A program made the translations under genes and the position numbers. This document shows, one piece after another, positions 36,114 through 46,101 of a stretch of DNA of 64,000 nt (the first letter of the stretch is position 1; every line of letters starts with the position of its first letter). This DNA comes from Hymenobacter caeli (GTDB taxonomy: Bacteria > Bacteroidota > Bacteroidia > Cytophagales > Hymenobacteraceae), in assembly GCF_013294115.1 (NCBI RefSeq), contig NZ_JABSNP010000013.1:84707-148706 (forward strand), in the 5' to 3' direction. The notes below the pieces were generated by a model. That model was not told where the DNA came from. It saw only the letters and a program-made list of their open reading frames with translations, and ran no database searches.

Positions 36114-36971
36114 ATGGAAGAGCCCGCCCCGCTGCCCCCGCCCGACGACGGCACCGCCCGCGCCACGGCCCACTTCGCCGAGCGGCCCGACGCCGAGCTG
36201 TTTTACCTGGCCCAGCACGCGGCCCGCTACCCGCCCGCCGTGGGGGCCGCCGCCGTGGCCGAGCTGCAGCGCCGCGCCCTGGTGCCGGTGCCCGCCGCGC
36301 CCGGCCCCCCGCCGGCCCCGGCCCCGCCCGCGCCGGCTGCCGGCTGGGGCCCGGCCCTGCGGGCGCTGCTGCCCTCGCGCCGCTTCTGGGCCACGCCGCT
36401 GCTGCTGGGGCTCAACGCGGCGGTGTGGGCGGCCATGACGGCCAGCGGCGTGTCGGCCACCGACCCCACCGGCCACGAGTTGGCCCGCTGGGGCTCCAAC
36501 GTGAGCAGCCTCACGCTGCCCGGCCAGCCCTGGCGGCTGCTCACGAGCGTGTTTGTGCACGCCGGCGCCACGCACTTGCTGCTCAACGGGTTCAGCCTGT
36601 GGCTGCTGGGGGTGCTGCTGGAAGCCCGGGTGGGCGCGGCCCGCCTGCTGGCCGTGTACCTGGCCAGCGGCGCGGCCGGCAGCCTGGCCACGCTGTGGTA
36701 CCACCGGGGCGGCATCAACTCGGTGGGGGCCAGCGGGGCCATTTTCGGGCTCTACGGGCTGCTGCTGACGCTGCTGCTCAGCAAGCAGCTGGTGCTGGAT
36801 AAATTCGACCGCCGCGCCATGCTGGGCCTGGTTTTGTACTTGGTGCTTAGTAACTTAATTTCCGGCCTGTCGGGCAATGTTGACAACGCCGCCCACCTGG
36901 GGGGCCTGCTGATGGGCGGGCTGGTAGCGGCCCCCCTGGCTCTCGTTGGCTTGAAACCGGTAACTGAATGA
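36114..36971 (+). CDS. Rhomboid family intramembrane serine protease
   Basis: The 285-residue protein has a cytoplasmic N-terminal region (motif DAELFYLAQHAARYPPAV, then a Pro/Ala-rich linker) and a six-helix rhomboid core. The catalytic dyad is Ser207 in GASGAIFG and His261 in NAAHLGG; the HLLLN loop motif is present at residues 154-158. Rhomboids cleave transmembrane segments within the bilayer. ATG 36114 lies 7 bp after the upstream gene. A strong terminator follows. Confidence 0.94.
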   Translation: MEEPAPLPPPDDGTARATAHFAERPDAELFYLAQHAARYPPAVGAAAVAELQRRALVPVPAAPGPPPAPAPPAPAAGWGPALRALLPSRRFWATPLLLGLNAAVWAAMTASGVSATDPTGHELARWGSNVSSLTLPGQPWRLLTSVFVHAGATHLLLNGFSLWLLGVLLEARVGAARLLAVYLASGAAGSLATLWYHRGGINSVGASGAIFGLYGLLLTLLLSKQLVLDKFDRRAMLGLVLYLVLSNLISGLSGNVDNAAHLGGLLMGGLVAAPLALVGLKPVTE

Positions 36972-37035
36972 CCGTATTAGCCGTGAAGCAGCGGTTTTTC
37001 AACCTCAAGCCAGTGTAGTGCCCTGTTGCGCCGTT

Positions 37036-37079
37036 GGCTCGTTGGCCGCCGCGCGAAAACGGCGGCCAACGAGCCTTTT
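37036..37079 (+). terminator. Rho-independent terminator after the rhomboid gene
   Basis: A 16-bp perfect stem (37036-37051 with 37060-37075, loop of 8) is followed by TTTT. It is 65 bp past the rhomboid stop codon. Confidence 0.75.
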
Positions 37080-37162
37080 GAGTACTTTCCGAACGAAAAT
37101 GGATTGTCAGTGGCGAGCCATCGGGTAGCCACTGACCACTGGTCAACTGCCAACTAGTGCAA

Positions 37163-38353
37163 TCAGCCGCCCAAGGGCATTTTCTGCACCAGGGTGCCAG
37201 CGCTGGTGGTGAGGCGCAAAATGTACATGCCGATGGCCAGGTTGGGGTTTATCAACTGCGGTGCGCTGCCTTGGAGCGGTACCTGTTGCCGGTACACGTG
37301 GCGGCCAATCATGTCGACTATTTCCAGGAGGGCTGGGCCAGCACTGGCTGGTTGGACGCGCACGAAAAACGTACCGTTGTTGGGCACCGGGTAGATGCTG
37401 ACTGCAAACGGCATGGGAACAATTTCGACCACCTTGACCGGGGAGTACACCGGCGGCCGGTCGCTACGAATCTGCTCGATGCGGTAGAAGTTCCTGCCAT
37501 TGGCGGGCTGCTGGTCGGTGGCCGCATAGCTGGTCGTAGCCGAAGTGGTGCCCGCGCCGGGCTGGCGCAGCAAGTCGCTGAAGGTCACGCCGTCCGTCGA
37601 TTTCTGCACCACGAAAGCCGTGCTGTTGGCTTCGGCCGCCGTGGCCCAGTCCAACTGCACTTGCTGGTCGTTGGCCACCGCCTCGAAGCGCATGAGCACC
37701 GGCTGAATGGCCTCGCCTTGACTGTACAGCACCCCATTGGGGACCAACTGCTTCGGCATACCGGGCCCTGCGTACTGGAGCACCAGGCCTTGGCTGCCGC
37801 CGTGCTCGCCGTAGTCAACCCGTACGGTGTGCAGGCCGGCCGCCAGGGCAAGCACGCCAGTGGCCTCTCGGAAAGAAAAAGCATCGCTGCTGTTAAGCGC
37901 AATCGGTTGCGCATTGTTATCAACCCACAGGTAAGCCGCGTCGTCCGAGCCCAAGTAAAACGTGTACGTGCCGGCCGTGGTGGCATACAACTGCCCTTGA
38001 AAGCGCCCGCTGAACTCGTCGGGGTTGCCGGGCGCGTAGTACGTAGCCACGTTGCCCACGGCGAAGTTGTCGGTTTCGGCCTCCACGAAGTTTAGCTGTT
38101 CCACCGGGCGGTTGTGAATCGCGGGGACGGTGCTCGTGAAAAACGCTGGTTTTCCGTAGAAATAGCCGCGGTAATAATCCACCGTTAGGCCCGGGGTGCC
38201 CACCGGAGGAGCTGTCGACTGGGCCTGCGCCACGAATGCGGGCAGCAGCAGGCAGGCCCCGTAGCCCCGGCCCAACCGCCCAAGGGCCGCGGTGGCTTGC
38301 CGCCGGCCCCGCTGGGCTACCGCAAACAATGCTTCTAATATAAAGGAGGACAT
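37163..38353 (-). CDS. PA14 domain protein with T9SS type A sorting domain
   Basis: ATG 38353 gives 396 residues. A long basic signal region is followed by a PA14 carbohydrate-binding domain (about 55-200) with TVDYYRGYFYG, FSGRFQGQLYATTAGTYTFYLGSDD and HTVRVDYGEHGGSQG. A fibronectin-like linker (RFEAVANDQQVQLDWATAAEAN) precedes the C-terminal sorting domain (SIYPVPNNGTFFV, DMIGRHV, GMYILRL). It is probably exported by the type IX system to the surface and binds glycans. It has its own AT-rich upstream region. Confidence 0.9.
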   Translation of the reverse strand: MSSFILEALFAVAQRGRRQATAALGRLGRGYGACLLLPAFVAQAQSTAPPVGTPGLTVDYYRGYFYGKPAFFTSTVPAIHNRPVEQLNFVEAETDNFAVGNVATYYAPGNPDEFSGRFQGQLYATTAGTYTFYLGSDDAAYLWVDNNAQPIALNSSDAFSFREATGVLALAAGLHTVRVDYGEHGGSQGLVLQYAGPGMPKQLVPNGVLYSQGEAIQPVLMRFEAVANDQQVQLDWATAAEANSTAFVVQKSTDGVTFSDLLRQPGAGTTSATTSYAATDQQPANGRNFYRIEQIRSDRPPVYSPVKVVEIVPMPFAVSIYPVPNNGTFFVRVQPASAGPALLEIVDMIGRHVYRQQVPLQGSAPQLINPNLAIGMYILRLTTSAGTLVQKMPLGG

Positions 38354-39162
38354 CTGATACAACTAGTAGAAACTGATTAGGATAAATCGCATCCCATTAG
38401 ACGAGTAATGGAAGCTTTCGGCTTAGGATTATTAATATTTCTAAAAATATTTTTCCTATATCATAACGTATGTAGCAACATTGTTTAAAGCCAAATTGCC
38501 AATCGCTGCTTTTATAGCGGGTACTATCCGAAAAGTATCCCGCGGTTTAAAAGACAACTACTCAAAGTTCATGCTACTTTAATGAAAAAGCTACAAAAAA
38601 TACAAAAAATATTTAAAAAACTAGATTTCCCAAAATCGTTTTTTGCAAAGATTTAGTTATATTATTTTAATAATATATATTTAATGTAAAATGTTGTGAT
38701 TCGGTGAGGATGCGGTTTTCACTGCTCTGTAACGTATCTGGTCTTGATGCACTCCAAAACCATTGGCTCTCAATTATCAAGCCGTTGTGGAGCAGGGGTG
38801 GTTTTTGCGCACTGGAAAGGCGTTCCGGCAACCGTCTGTTGCGTCCTTCTTCACCGAAGGCTACTCCGATTGTACCCACCCTAGGGCCCGACAACATGCG
38901 ATAAATAGGTCCCGCGGTATTGCTGTGCCCGCCCCAACCGGACTCACCCACGGCGCAGCGCCAACCGGGCAGCAGAGCGCTGCGCCGCCCCCCAAGCCTT
39001 CGCTGAGTCCACGGAACCGCCTGCGCGGGCAGGCCCGCAGCAAAACCCTCAAAAAATTTACTGCCAGTTACTTGGCTGAGCGGGTAAGCCGCCAGAAGCG
39101 GTTTCGCCGCGGGCCAGCAAGGGAAGCCTTTGCTCCGTCCGGGCCCGCCAAACTACTCCTTG
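38354..39162 (+). other. Long intergenic region, AT-rich then GC-rich
   Basis: These 809 bp carry no gene I can support. About 38360-38700 is very AT-rich, unlike the rest of the window, and probably holds the promoter of the PA14 gene. The rest is mixed. A perfect 10-bp inverted repeat (GGCGCAGCGC at 38952-38961 with 38977-38986) has no T-run. Short frames here have no conserved features. Confidence 0.55.
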
Positions 39163-40140
39163 CTACCAGAACTTGTTGGTGCACACCACCTGGGCTTTTT
39201 TCTTCAGCCGCAGCCCCAGCAGTATTTCGTGGCTGCCGGCGTGGTAGCCGGACAGCCCGGAGAGGCCGGCGTCGTAGGAGTAGCCCAGCGTGAGCTGCTC
39301 GTAGCTGAGGCCCACCATGGCCACGGCCGAGTCGAAGGCCCGCCAGGACACGCCCACCCACAGCAGGTCCTGGTACTTGAGCTTGGCGTTGAGGTCCACC
39401 GAGAGCGGGGCCGGGTCCACGGCCTTCACCAGCACCGACGGCACCAGCGACCAGTCGTCGTCGAGCTTCACCCGCACCCCGGCCGTGGCGAAGTAGTGCC
39501 GCCGCAGGGAGTTGCCGGGCGCGCCCGCGTCCACCTGGTTGGGCCCGTAGGAAAAGTTGAGCCGGTTGGCCAGCAGCTGCGCGCTCGACACCCCGAAGTA
39601 GAAATCGGGGCTGTACACCCACACGCCCACCGAGCCGTCGAGCACCCGCGAAGCGGCGCTGGCCGCCACGGTCGTGGGGTCGAAGAAGTGCAGCTGCTCC
39701 CCGTCGACGGCAAACTGCTGCATGCCCGCCGACACGCCCAGGGCCATGCGGATTTTATTCGTCAGCACCAGGTTGACGGCATAGGAGCCGTATACCCCGG
39801 TTCGGCTCGTGGGCCCGGTCACGTCGTTGTACACGAGGGCCCCCAGCGCGTGAAACGGCCGGTGCCGGTCGCGGATGGTGCGCTTGCTGGTGCTGCGCCA
39901 CTTGCCCAGCGAGGAGCTGATGCTGGCGTAGTACGTCTTGGGGGCCCCTTCCAGCCCCACCCACTGGGTGCGGTAGCTGAGCTTGACGTCGATGTAGTCC
40001 TCCACGCCGGTGGCCCCCGGGTTCAGGAGGGAATTGTTGTTCATGTACTGGCTGTACTGCGCCTGCTGCTGGGCCCGGGCCGGCGCGGCGGCCAGCAGCA
40101 GCAGCAGCGAAAGCAGCAGCAGAGGTAGGGTTCTTTTCAT
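39163..40140 (-). CDS. PorP/SprF family type IX secretion membrane protein
   Basis: The 325-residue protein has a signal peptide (LLLLLAAAPARAQ), followed by QQAQYSQYMNNNSLLNPGATG, the typical PorP/SprF opening. The rest is an outer-membrane beta-barrel with aromatic-ended strands such as WSLVPSVLVKA and the C-terminal EILLGLRLKKK. PorP/SprF proteins help secrete or anchor their partner adhesin and are often encoded next to it. The adjacent 1627-residue protein at 40213-45096 is the obvious partner, on the same strand 72 bp upstream. Confidence 0.93.
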   Translation of the reverse strand: MKRTLPLLLLSLLLLLAAAPARAQQQAQYSQYMNNNSLLNPGATGVEDYIDVKLSYRTQWVGLEGAPKTYYASISSSLGKWRSTSKRTIRDRHRPFHALGALVYNDVTGPTSRTGVYGSYAVNLVLTNKIRMALGVSAGMQQFAVDGEQLHFFDPTTVAASAASRVLDGSVGVWVYSPDFYFGVSSAQLLANRLNFSYGPNQVDAGAPGNSLRRHYFATAGVRVKLDDDWSLVPSVLVKAVDPAPLSVDLNAKLKYQDLLWVGVSWRAFDSAVAMVGLSYEQLTLGYSYDAGLSGLSGYHAGSHEILLGLRLKKKAQVVCTNKFW

Positions 40141-40212
40141 AACAATAATTGCCTGAGGGTCTGGCCAGGAAGAAAGGAAATCTGCTTCGACAAGCGCAAG
40201 AGGACGTTTTAT

Positions 40213-43200
40213 TTAGTATAGAATCGTGATTGGCCCGCTGTAGGACCGGCCCAGCGGGCCCCGCGTGACGACCACGTAGTAGTAGGTGCCCACCGGCGCG
40301 GGCTGGCCGTTGATGTCGCCGCGCCACTCGTTGGCCCGGCTGTAGTGGTCGGCCGAGAAAATCTTGTTGCCCCAGCGGTTGAACACGCTCACGGTGTTGT
40401 CGGGGAACTGCTCGATGAACTCAATCTGCCAGGTGTCGTCGCGGCCGTCGCCGTTGGGCGTGAAGGCGTTGGGAATGCGGATGGGCGGCAGCACGGTCAC
40501 CGTCACCTGGTCGGAGCTGGCGCAGCCCCCGGTCCCGGCCGTAAGGGTGTAGGTCGTGGTCACCGTGGGCGAGGCCGCGGGCAGCAGCTGGTCGTTGGTC
40601 GGGAACGTCAGCCCCGTGGCCGGCGTCCACACCACGGGCGTGCCGTTGGAGCTGCCTTCCAACAGCACGGAGCTGCCGAGGAGAATCTGCTTGTCGGGGC
40701 CCGCGCTCACCAGCACCGGCGGGAGAATCTGCGCGGCCACGCCGTTGGAAACGGCCGTGACGGGCTGCCCGCACGCATCGGTCGTGCGCAGGCGCAGCGT
40801 CACCACCTGGCCGTCGCGCAGCGTCGTGCTGGTGAAGACCGGGTTGGTGGCCCCGGCCACGTTGTTGCCGTTTACCAGCCACTGGTAGGCGGGCGCGGGC
40901 CCGGCCCCGCTGATGCTCGCAACGCTGAAGGTGAGCGGCTCGCCCGGGCACACGGGCCCGGCCGGCTGCACGGCAATGGCGAGCGTGGGCGGCGGCGTGG
41001 GCGTGCGCGTCACCGCGACGGTGGCCGCCACCGGCCCGGTGCTGCACAGCCCCGCCGTGGGCGTCACCTCCACCCGCACCTGGTCGCCGGTAACCAGGGT
41101 GCTGCTGGTGAACGTGGGCCCGCTGGCCACGGCCACGTTATTGACAAACCACTGGAAAGTGGGCGCAGGGCCCGCGTTCGCGACTACGGCCGTGAAGGTG
41201 AGGGCCGTGCCAGGGCACTGCGTGGGCGGGGTATCCAGGCTCACGGTGGGCGTGGTGACGGGCTGCACCCGCACCGCCACGACGTTGGAAACCGCCGTGG
41301 AGCAGGTGCCGGTGCCCGAAGTTGCCCGCCGGCGGAAGTAAGTAGTGGCCCCCAGCGGCCCGGGCGCGAAAGTCGGGCCGGTGGCCCCGGCTACGGCGGT
41401 CCAGTTGGCATTGTCCGCCGACGCTTCCCATTGGTAGGCATACGTGCCCGTGCCGCCGCCCGCCTCGGTGGTGCTGGAGAGCGAAGCCGGCGTGCTGCCG
41501 GCGCAAATGTCCTGGTCGGCCGAAATGCTGCCCGCGCTCAGCGCCGGCAACACCGTCAGGGCCACGGAGGACGAGTACTCCAGGCCACAAGTCCCCGAGG
41601 CCACGCGGCGGCGGAAGTAAGTGGTGGCTGTCAGGGGCCCGGGCGCGTAGTCGGCCCCGTTAGCGCCCGGGATGGCCGTCCAGGTGCTATTATTCGGCGA
41701 GGATTCCCACTGGTAATTGTAGCTGCCCGTGCCGCCGCTGGCCGCCGCCGTGCTGGTGAGCGGGGCCGGGGTAGCGCCCAGGCACAGCCCCTGGTCGGCG
41801 GCGATGGTACCGGCCGCCAGGGCCGGGGGCACGGTGATGGTGACGACGTTGGACACGACCGGGGCGCAGGCGCTGCCCGAGCTGGCCCGCCGCCGGAAGT
41901 AGGTGGTGGCGTTCAGCGGGCCCGGCGCGTAGCCCGCGCCGGTGGCCCCGGCTATGGGGGCAAAGGTGGTGTTATCCGCCGAGGCTTCCCACTGGTAGTC
42001 GATGGGGCCCGCGCCGCCCGTGGCCGGGGCGCTGCCGGTGAGCGGGGCCGGGGTGCTGCCGGCGCAGAGGGCTTGGTCGGCGGCGATGGTGCCGGCCGCC
42101 AGGGCCGGCACCACGTTCAGGGTCACGACGTTCGACGGCGCGGTGGTGCAGGCCCCGGAGCTTACCTGGCGGCGGAAGTAGGTAGTGGCTGCGAGCGGGC
42201 CGGGCGCGTAGTCGGCGCCGTTAGCGCCGCCAATGGCCGTCCAGGCAACGTTGTCGGCCGAGGCCTCCCACTGGTAGCCGTAGCTGCCCGTGCCGCCGCT
42301 GGCCCCCGCTGTGCTGGTGAGCGGGGCGGGGGTATTACCGGCGCACACGGTCTGGTCGGCGGCGATGCTGCCGGCCACCAAGGCCGGCAGCACCGTCAGG
42401 GTCACGGACGGCGAATACGCGGGTCCGCAGACCCCCGAACTCACCCGCCGCCGGAAGTAGGTGGTGGCCGTCAGCGGGCCGGGCGCGTAGTCGGGGCCGG
42501 TAGCGCCGGCTACGGCGGTCCAGTTAGTGTTATCCGCCGATGACTCCCACTGGTAGGCAACCGCGCCCGGGCCGCCCGCCGCTGCCGTCGTGCTGGTGAG
42601 CGGCGCGGGCGTGGCCCCGTTGCACAGCGTCTGGTCGGCGGCGATGGTGCCGGCCGTCAGGGCCGGGGCCACGGTGATGGCGACGACGTTGGACACGGCC
42701 GGGGCGCAGGTCCCGCTGGCACTCGCCCGCCGCCGGAAGTAGGTGGTGGCCGTGAGCGGGCCCGGCGCGTAGTCCGCGCCGGTGGCCCCGGCAACGGGGG
42801 CGAAAGCGGTATTGTCCGCCGAGGCCTCCCACTGGTAGGCGACGGGGCCCGTGCCGCCCGTGGCCGGGGCGCTGCCGGTGAGCGGGGCCGGGGTGCCGCC
42901 GGCACAGAGGGCTTGGTCGGCGGCGATGGTGCCGGCCGTCAGAGCAGGTAGTACGGTCAGCGCCACTGCGTTGGACGGCGCGTTGCAGGGCCCGGAGAGG
43001 GCCTGGCGGCGGAAGTACGTGGTGGCCGTGAGGGGGCCGGGCGCGAAGGTTTCGGCCGTGGCCCCGGCAACGGACGTCCAGGTGATGTTGTCCGGCGAGG
43101 CTTCCCACTGGTAGGTAAACGTGCCGCTGCCGCCCGAGGCCGGGGCGGCGCTCGTCAGCGGCGCGGGGGTAGCGCCGGCGCACACGGCCTGGTCGGCCGC

Positions 43201-45096
43201 GATGCTGCCGGCCACCACGGCCGGCAGCACGGTGATGGCTACCGAGGCTGTGGAAGTGGGGGTACAGTAGGGCCCCGAGCCGCTGGGCAGCAGCAGCTGC
43301 GCCCGCCGCCGGAAATAGGTGGTGCCGGGCGGCAGGTTTGCGGGCTGGTAGCCTGCACCGGTAGCCCCCGCAATAGCGCTGAAAGTAGTATTATCCGTCG
43401 AAGATTCCCACTGGTAAACGAGCGGGAGGCCGCCATCGCCCGACGCAGCCGTAGTGCTGGTAAGGGCCGCCGGCGCGGTTCCGGCGCACAGCACCTGAGG
43501 GGCGGCAATGCCACCCGGCTTGGGCAGGTCGGGCACCAAGATGGAGCCCGAACTTTCGCGGCAGAAGCACGCGGTCGTGATGCGCAGCGTCACCGTGTAG
43601 GTGCCGGGCGTAGCGTAAACGTGCACGGGATTTTCCTCGCTGGAGGTAGCCCCGTCGCCAAATTTCCAGGCGTAGGTTTTCCCGTCAAAGTCGATGGGCG
43701 GGGCCTTAAAAGAAATTTGCTTACAACCCGTTATCTCAAAACTCGGGCCCACGCGCAGCAGCGAGCTTTGGTTGAAGTTGACCAGGCCCAGGCCGCTCAG
43801 GCGGCCGCCCAGCTGCAGGCTGTCATCGGCGTAACGGGCTTTCGCCCCCAGCGAGTCGGGGTAGGCAATGAAGCCCAGCGCGGGCTGGTTGTTGCGGGCC
43901 ACGTAAATCTTGCCGTCGGGCGCGGCCTGCAAGGAGCCCAGGTCAGCCGGCATTTTTTGCTTGAGCGGAATAACCTGCTTGGTAACCGGCCCGTTGCCGC
44001 TGATGTCGAATTGCAGCAGCTGGGGCGGGTTCATCACCGTGGCGTAGAGGTAGCTACCGGGCGAAAACCCCACCCCGTAGTATTTCCCCGCCCCCTTGTC
44101 AACAATGTAAGGCACCTGGGGATTGGCGCTCACCAGGCCCGTGCTGGTGTCAAACCCAAACAGCTCCACGGTGCTGCTGCTGTCGCCCAGCACCTCGCTG
44201 TAGCGGGCCAGGGCCAGCCGCTGGCCGTCGGGCGTCACCTTCATCTGGCCTTTGTAGCCCACGGGCGACGCACTCGGCGCGTGCAGGCTGCCGATGGCCG
44301 AAATAATGGGGGTAGCATCCACGCCGGTCATCAGGCGCACGCGGTAGGCCAGAAAGGCGTCGCCGCGGTTGTCGTTGCCGGTTTTGGCAGTGCCCCAGCC
44401 GTGCGCGATAACCCAGATGTCGCAGCCGTTTTTGTGAAATACGCCCGTTAGCTTCTCCGCCGTGCCGCGGGCCAGGGGCGTGTTTTTGGTGGCGGCGATG
44501 ACGGTGCCCGGCCCGCCACCCGCGGGAATGTCAATTTGCGAATAATTCAGGCCCGCGGTACTGTCCAGGGTAAAGAGCAGGTAGCGCGTCGGCTGCCCCG
44601 GCATGACGGTGCCCGGCATCCTGATGGGCAGGGGGCCGTCGGTGGAAAAGCGGTTGCCCGCCAGCCCCGTACCATTGGTCATCACGGTGCCGTCGCCGTT
44701 CCAAACGGTTTCCCCGTTGCTGTAGAACAGGATTTTGCCGTTGGCATCCGACATTATCCCCGAGCCGGCGGGGGCATCCATCGCCCCATCGGTCAGCACC
44801 TTGGGCGGAATGGAATCGGTGGCCGCGTTGAAGTCGAGCCCCGCCTTGAAGCCGAAGTACCAGGTGTTGGCGAACTTCTCGTCCGCCGCGCACTCCGGCG
44901 GCGGCGTGGCCTGCTGGGCCCGGGCCGTGGTGGCCGCGCCGCTCAGCAGCAGCAGCAGCGCGAGCAGCCAGCCGGCCGCCGGCCGCCGCTTAGCCGGGCC
45001 CCGGTGGCCGGTGCGGGCCGCCGGGCCCGGCGTAGTAATTGGCAGGAAAGAAATAAGCGTAGCGGATAGGGTAGGACGCGGTAGCGCTGCGGGCAT
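40213..45096 (-). CDS. T9SS type B repeat adhesin with gliding-motility-associated C-domain
   Basis: This 1627-residue protein has a long, late signal segment (LLALLLLLSGAATTARA, about 43-60) and an N-terminal beta-propeller-like region (NTWYFGFKAGLDFN, SDANGKILFYSNG; about 70-440). A PKD domain (about 470-535) and eight roughly 93-residue Ig-like repeats follow, then two divergent Ig-like domains. The C-terminus is a gliding-motility-associated (CHU_C, T9SS type B) domain: NAFTPNGDGRDDTWQ, VFNRWGNKIF, GTYYYVV. It is a secreted surface adhesin, paired with the PorP/SprF gene downstream. The start ATG is the only good one, though the signal is unusually far in. Confidence 0.93.
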   Translation of the reverse strand: MPAALPRPTLSATLISFLPITTPGPAARTGHRGPAKRRPAAGWLLALLLLLSGAATTARAQQATPPPECAADEKFANTWYFGFKAGLDFNAATDSIPPKVLTDGAMDAPAGSGIMSDANGKILFYSNGETVWNGDGTVMTNGTGLAGNRFSTDGPLPIRMPGTVMPGQPTRYLLFTLDSTAGLNYSQIDIPAGGGPGTVIAATKNTPLARGTAEKLTGVFHKNGCDIWVIAHGWGTAKTGNDNRGDAFLAYRVRLMTGVDATPIISAIGSLHAPSASPVGYKGQMKVTPDGQRLALARYSEVLGDSSSTVELFGFDTSTGLVSANPQVPYIVDKGAGKYYGVGFSPGSYLYATVMNPPQLLQFDISGNGPVTKQVIPLKQKMPADLGSLQAAPDGKIYVARNNQPALGFIAYPDSLGAKARYADDSLQLGGRLSGLGLVNFNQSSLLRVGPSFEITGCKQISFKAPPIDFDGKTYAWKFGDGATSSEENPVHVYATPGTYTVTLRITTACFCRESSGSILVPDLPKPGGIAAPQVLCAGTAPAALTSTTAASGDGGLPLVYQWESSTDNTTFSAIAGATGAGYQPANLPPGTTYFRRRAQLLLPSGSGPYCTPTSTASVAITVLPAVVAGSIAADQAVCAGATPAPLTSAAPASGGSGTFTYQWEASPDNITWTSVAGATAETFAPGPLTATTYFRRQALSGPCNAPSNAVALTVLPALTAGTIAADQALCAGGTPAPLTGSAPATGGTGPVAYQWEASADNTAFAPVAGATGADYAPGPLTATTYFRRRASASGTCAPAVSNVVAITVAPALTAGTIAADQTLCNGATPAPLTSTTAAAGGPGAVAYQWESSADNTNWTAVAGATGPDYAPGPLTATTYFRRRVSSGVCGPAYSPSVTLTVLPALVAGSIAADQTVCAGNTPAPLTSTAGASGGTGSYGYQWEASADNVAWTAIGGANGADYAPGPLAATTYFRRQVSSGACTTAPSNVVTLNVVPALAAGTIAADQALCAGSTPAPLTGSAPATGGAGPIDYQWEASADNTTFAPIAGATGAGYAPGPLNATTYFRRRASSGSACAPVVSNVVTITVPPALAAGTIAADQGLCLGATPAPLTSTAAASGGTGSYNYQWESSPNNSTWTAIPGANGADYAPGPLTATTYFRRRVASGTCGLEYSSSVALTVLPALSAGSISADQDICAGSTPASLSSTTEAGGGTGTYAYQWEASADNANWTAVAGATGPTFAPGPLGATTYFRRRATSGTGTCSTAVSNVVAVRVQPVTTPTVSLDTPPTQCPGTALTFTAVVANAGPAPTFQWFVNNVAVASGPTFTSSTLVTGDQVRVEVTPTAGLCSTGPVAATVAVTRTPTPPPTLAIAVQPAGPVCPGEPLTFSVASISGAGPAPAYQWLVNGNNVAGATNPVFTSTTLRDGQVVTLRLRTTDACGQPVTAVSNGVAAQILPPVLVSAGPDKQILLGSSVLLEGSSNGTPVVWTPATGLTFPTNDQLLPAASPTVTTTYTLTAGTGGCASSDQVTVTVLPPIRIPNAFTPNGDGRDDTWQIEFIEQFPDNTVSVFNRWGNKIFSADHYSRANEWRGDINGQPAPVGTYYYVVVTRGPLGRSYSGPITILY
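41266..43527 (-). repeat. Eight-fold Ig-like coding repeat array
   Basis: Eight units of about 280 bp encode the repeated AADQ...CAG.TPAPLTS...YQWE.S.DN...YFRR pattern. Counted from the N-terminus, unit 2 resembles 5, unit 3 resembles 6 and unit 4 resembles 7, so a three-unit block (about 42386-43226) was itself duplicated (about 41550-42386). The DNA of units 3 and 6 is close to identical over long stretches. Confidence 0.85.
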
Positions 45097-45393
45097 AATG
45101 GGGCGGGATAGTAGGCAGACTAGCCAGCGGATGCTTAAAAAAAACGCTATCCGCCGCCTTTAGAGAACGGTGCCCAATGACCATTTATTGCTAAAAAGCG
45201 CGGTCAGCGGGCTTCAGTAAAGCTACGCACCGCCGGCCGGTTTATACAAGGCAATGCCCGAATAGTGATGGGGCCCGCGCCAACCGGCCGTTTCGGCCCG
45301 GCCCGGCCGAACCATGCGCTGGCTTGGGGAGTATGGTGAGGGCCCGGCCTTCACCGATGGTACCGGGCCGTCCTCATTCCGCCCCCTCATTTT
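45097..45393 (+). other. Divergent intergenic region
   Basis: These 297 bp separate the minus-strand adhesin from the plus-strand VIT gene. I see no gene, no repeat and no clear -7 box. Confidence 0.4.
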
Positions 45394-46101
45394 ATGCCGC
45401 CTTTCCTGCACCGCGAATACCACCTGTCCAGCTCGGCCGTGCTGCAAGACATTGTCATTGGCTTGTCCGACGGCCTCACGGTGCCCTTTGCCCTGGCCGC
45501 GGGGCTGAGCGGGGCCGTGCAGTCGTCGGGGCTGGTCATCACGGCGGGGCTGGCCGAAATCGTGGCCGGCTCCATCGCCATGGGCCTGGGCGGCTACCTG
45601 GCCGGCCGCACCGAGGTGGACCACTACGCCGCCGAGCTGGCCCGCGAGCACGCCGAGGTGCGCACCGTGCCCGACACCGAGCGCCGCGAGGTGCAGGAGC
45701 TGCTGGCCAACATGGGCCTGAGCCCCGCCACCGCCGCCCAGGCCACCCATGAGCTGACCCAGGACCCGGAACAGTGGGTGAAGTTCATGATGAAGTACGA
45801 GCTGGACCTGGAAGAGCCCGACCCCAAGCAGGCCCCCAAAAGCGCCGGCACCATCGCCGCGGCCTACGCCGTGGGCGGCCTGATCCCGCTCAGCGCTTAC
45901 TTTTTTACGGCCACGCCCCAGCAGGGGCTGCTCTGGTCGGGGGCCATCACGCTGCTGTGCCTGCTGGTGTTCGGGTTTTTCAAGAGCCGCCTCACCGGCC
46001 AGCCCCCCGTGCCCGGGGCCCTGAAGATGGCCGCCACCGGGGCCGCCGCCGCCGGGGCCGCCTACTACGTGGCGCACTTGGTAAACGGCGTGAGGCTGTA
46101 G
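45394..46101 (+). CDS. VIT1/CCC1 family transporter
   Basis: The 235-residue membrane protein begins LQDIVIGLSDGLTVPFALAAGLSG, the VIT1/CCC1 signature, and has five predicted helices with a cytoplasmic metal-binding loop (about 65-150) rich in Glu and His between helices 2 and 3. The family exports iron or manganese to vacuoles in eukaryotes and is a metal transporter in bacteria. The C-terminal helix is Ala-rich. Metal choice is not visible here. Confidence 0.9.
   Translation: MPPFLHREYHLSSSAVLQDIVIGLSDGLTVPFALAAGLSGAVQSSGLVITAGLAEIVAGSIAMGLGGYLAGRTEVDHYAAELAREHAEVRTVPDTERREVQELLANMGLSPATAAQATHELTQDPEQWVKFMMKYELDLEEPDPKQAPKSAGTIAAAYAVGGLIPLSAYFFTATPQQGLLWSGAITLLCLLVFGFFKSRLTGQPPVPGALKMAATGAAAAGAAYYVAHLVNGVRL

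Noticed and set aside
38763..39293. 176-codon plus-strand frame upstream of the PorP/SprF gene
   Set aside because: It overlaps the conserved 3' end of PorP/SprF and has no recognisable domain.
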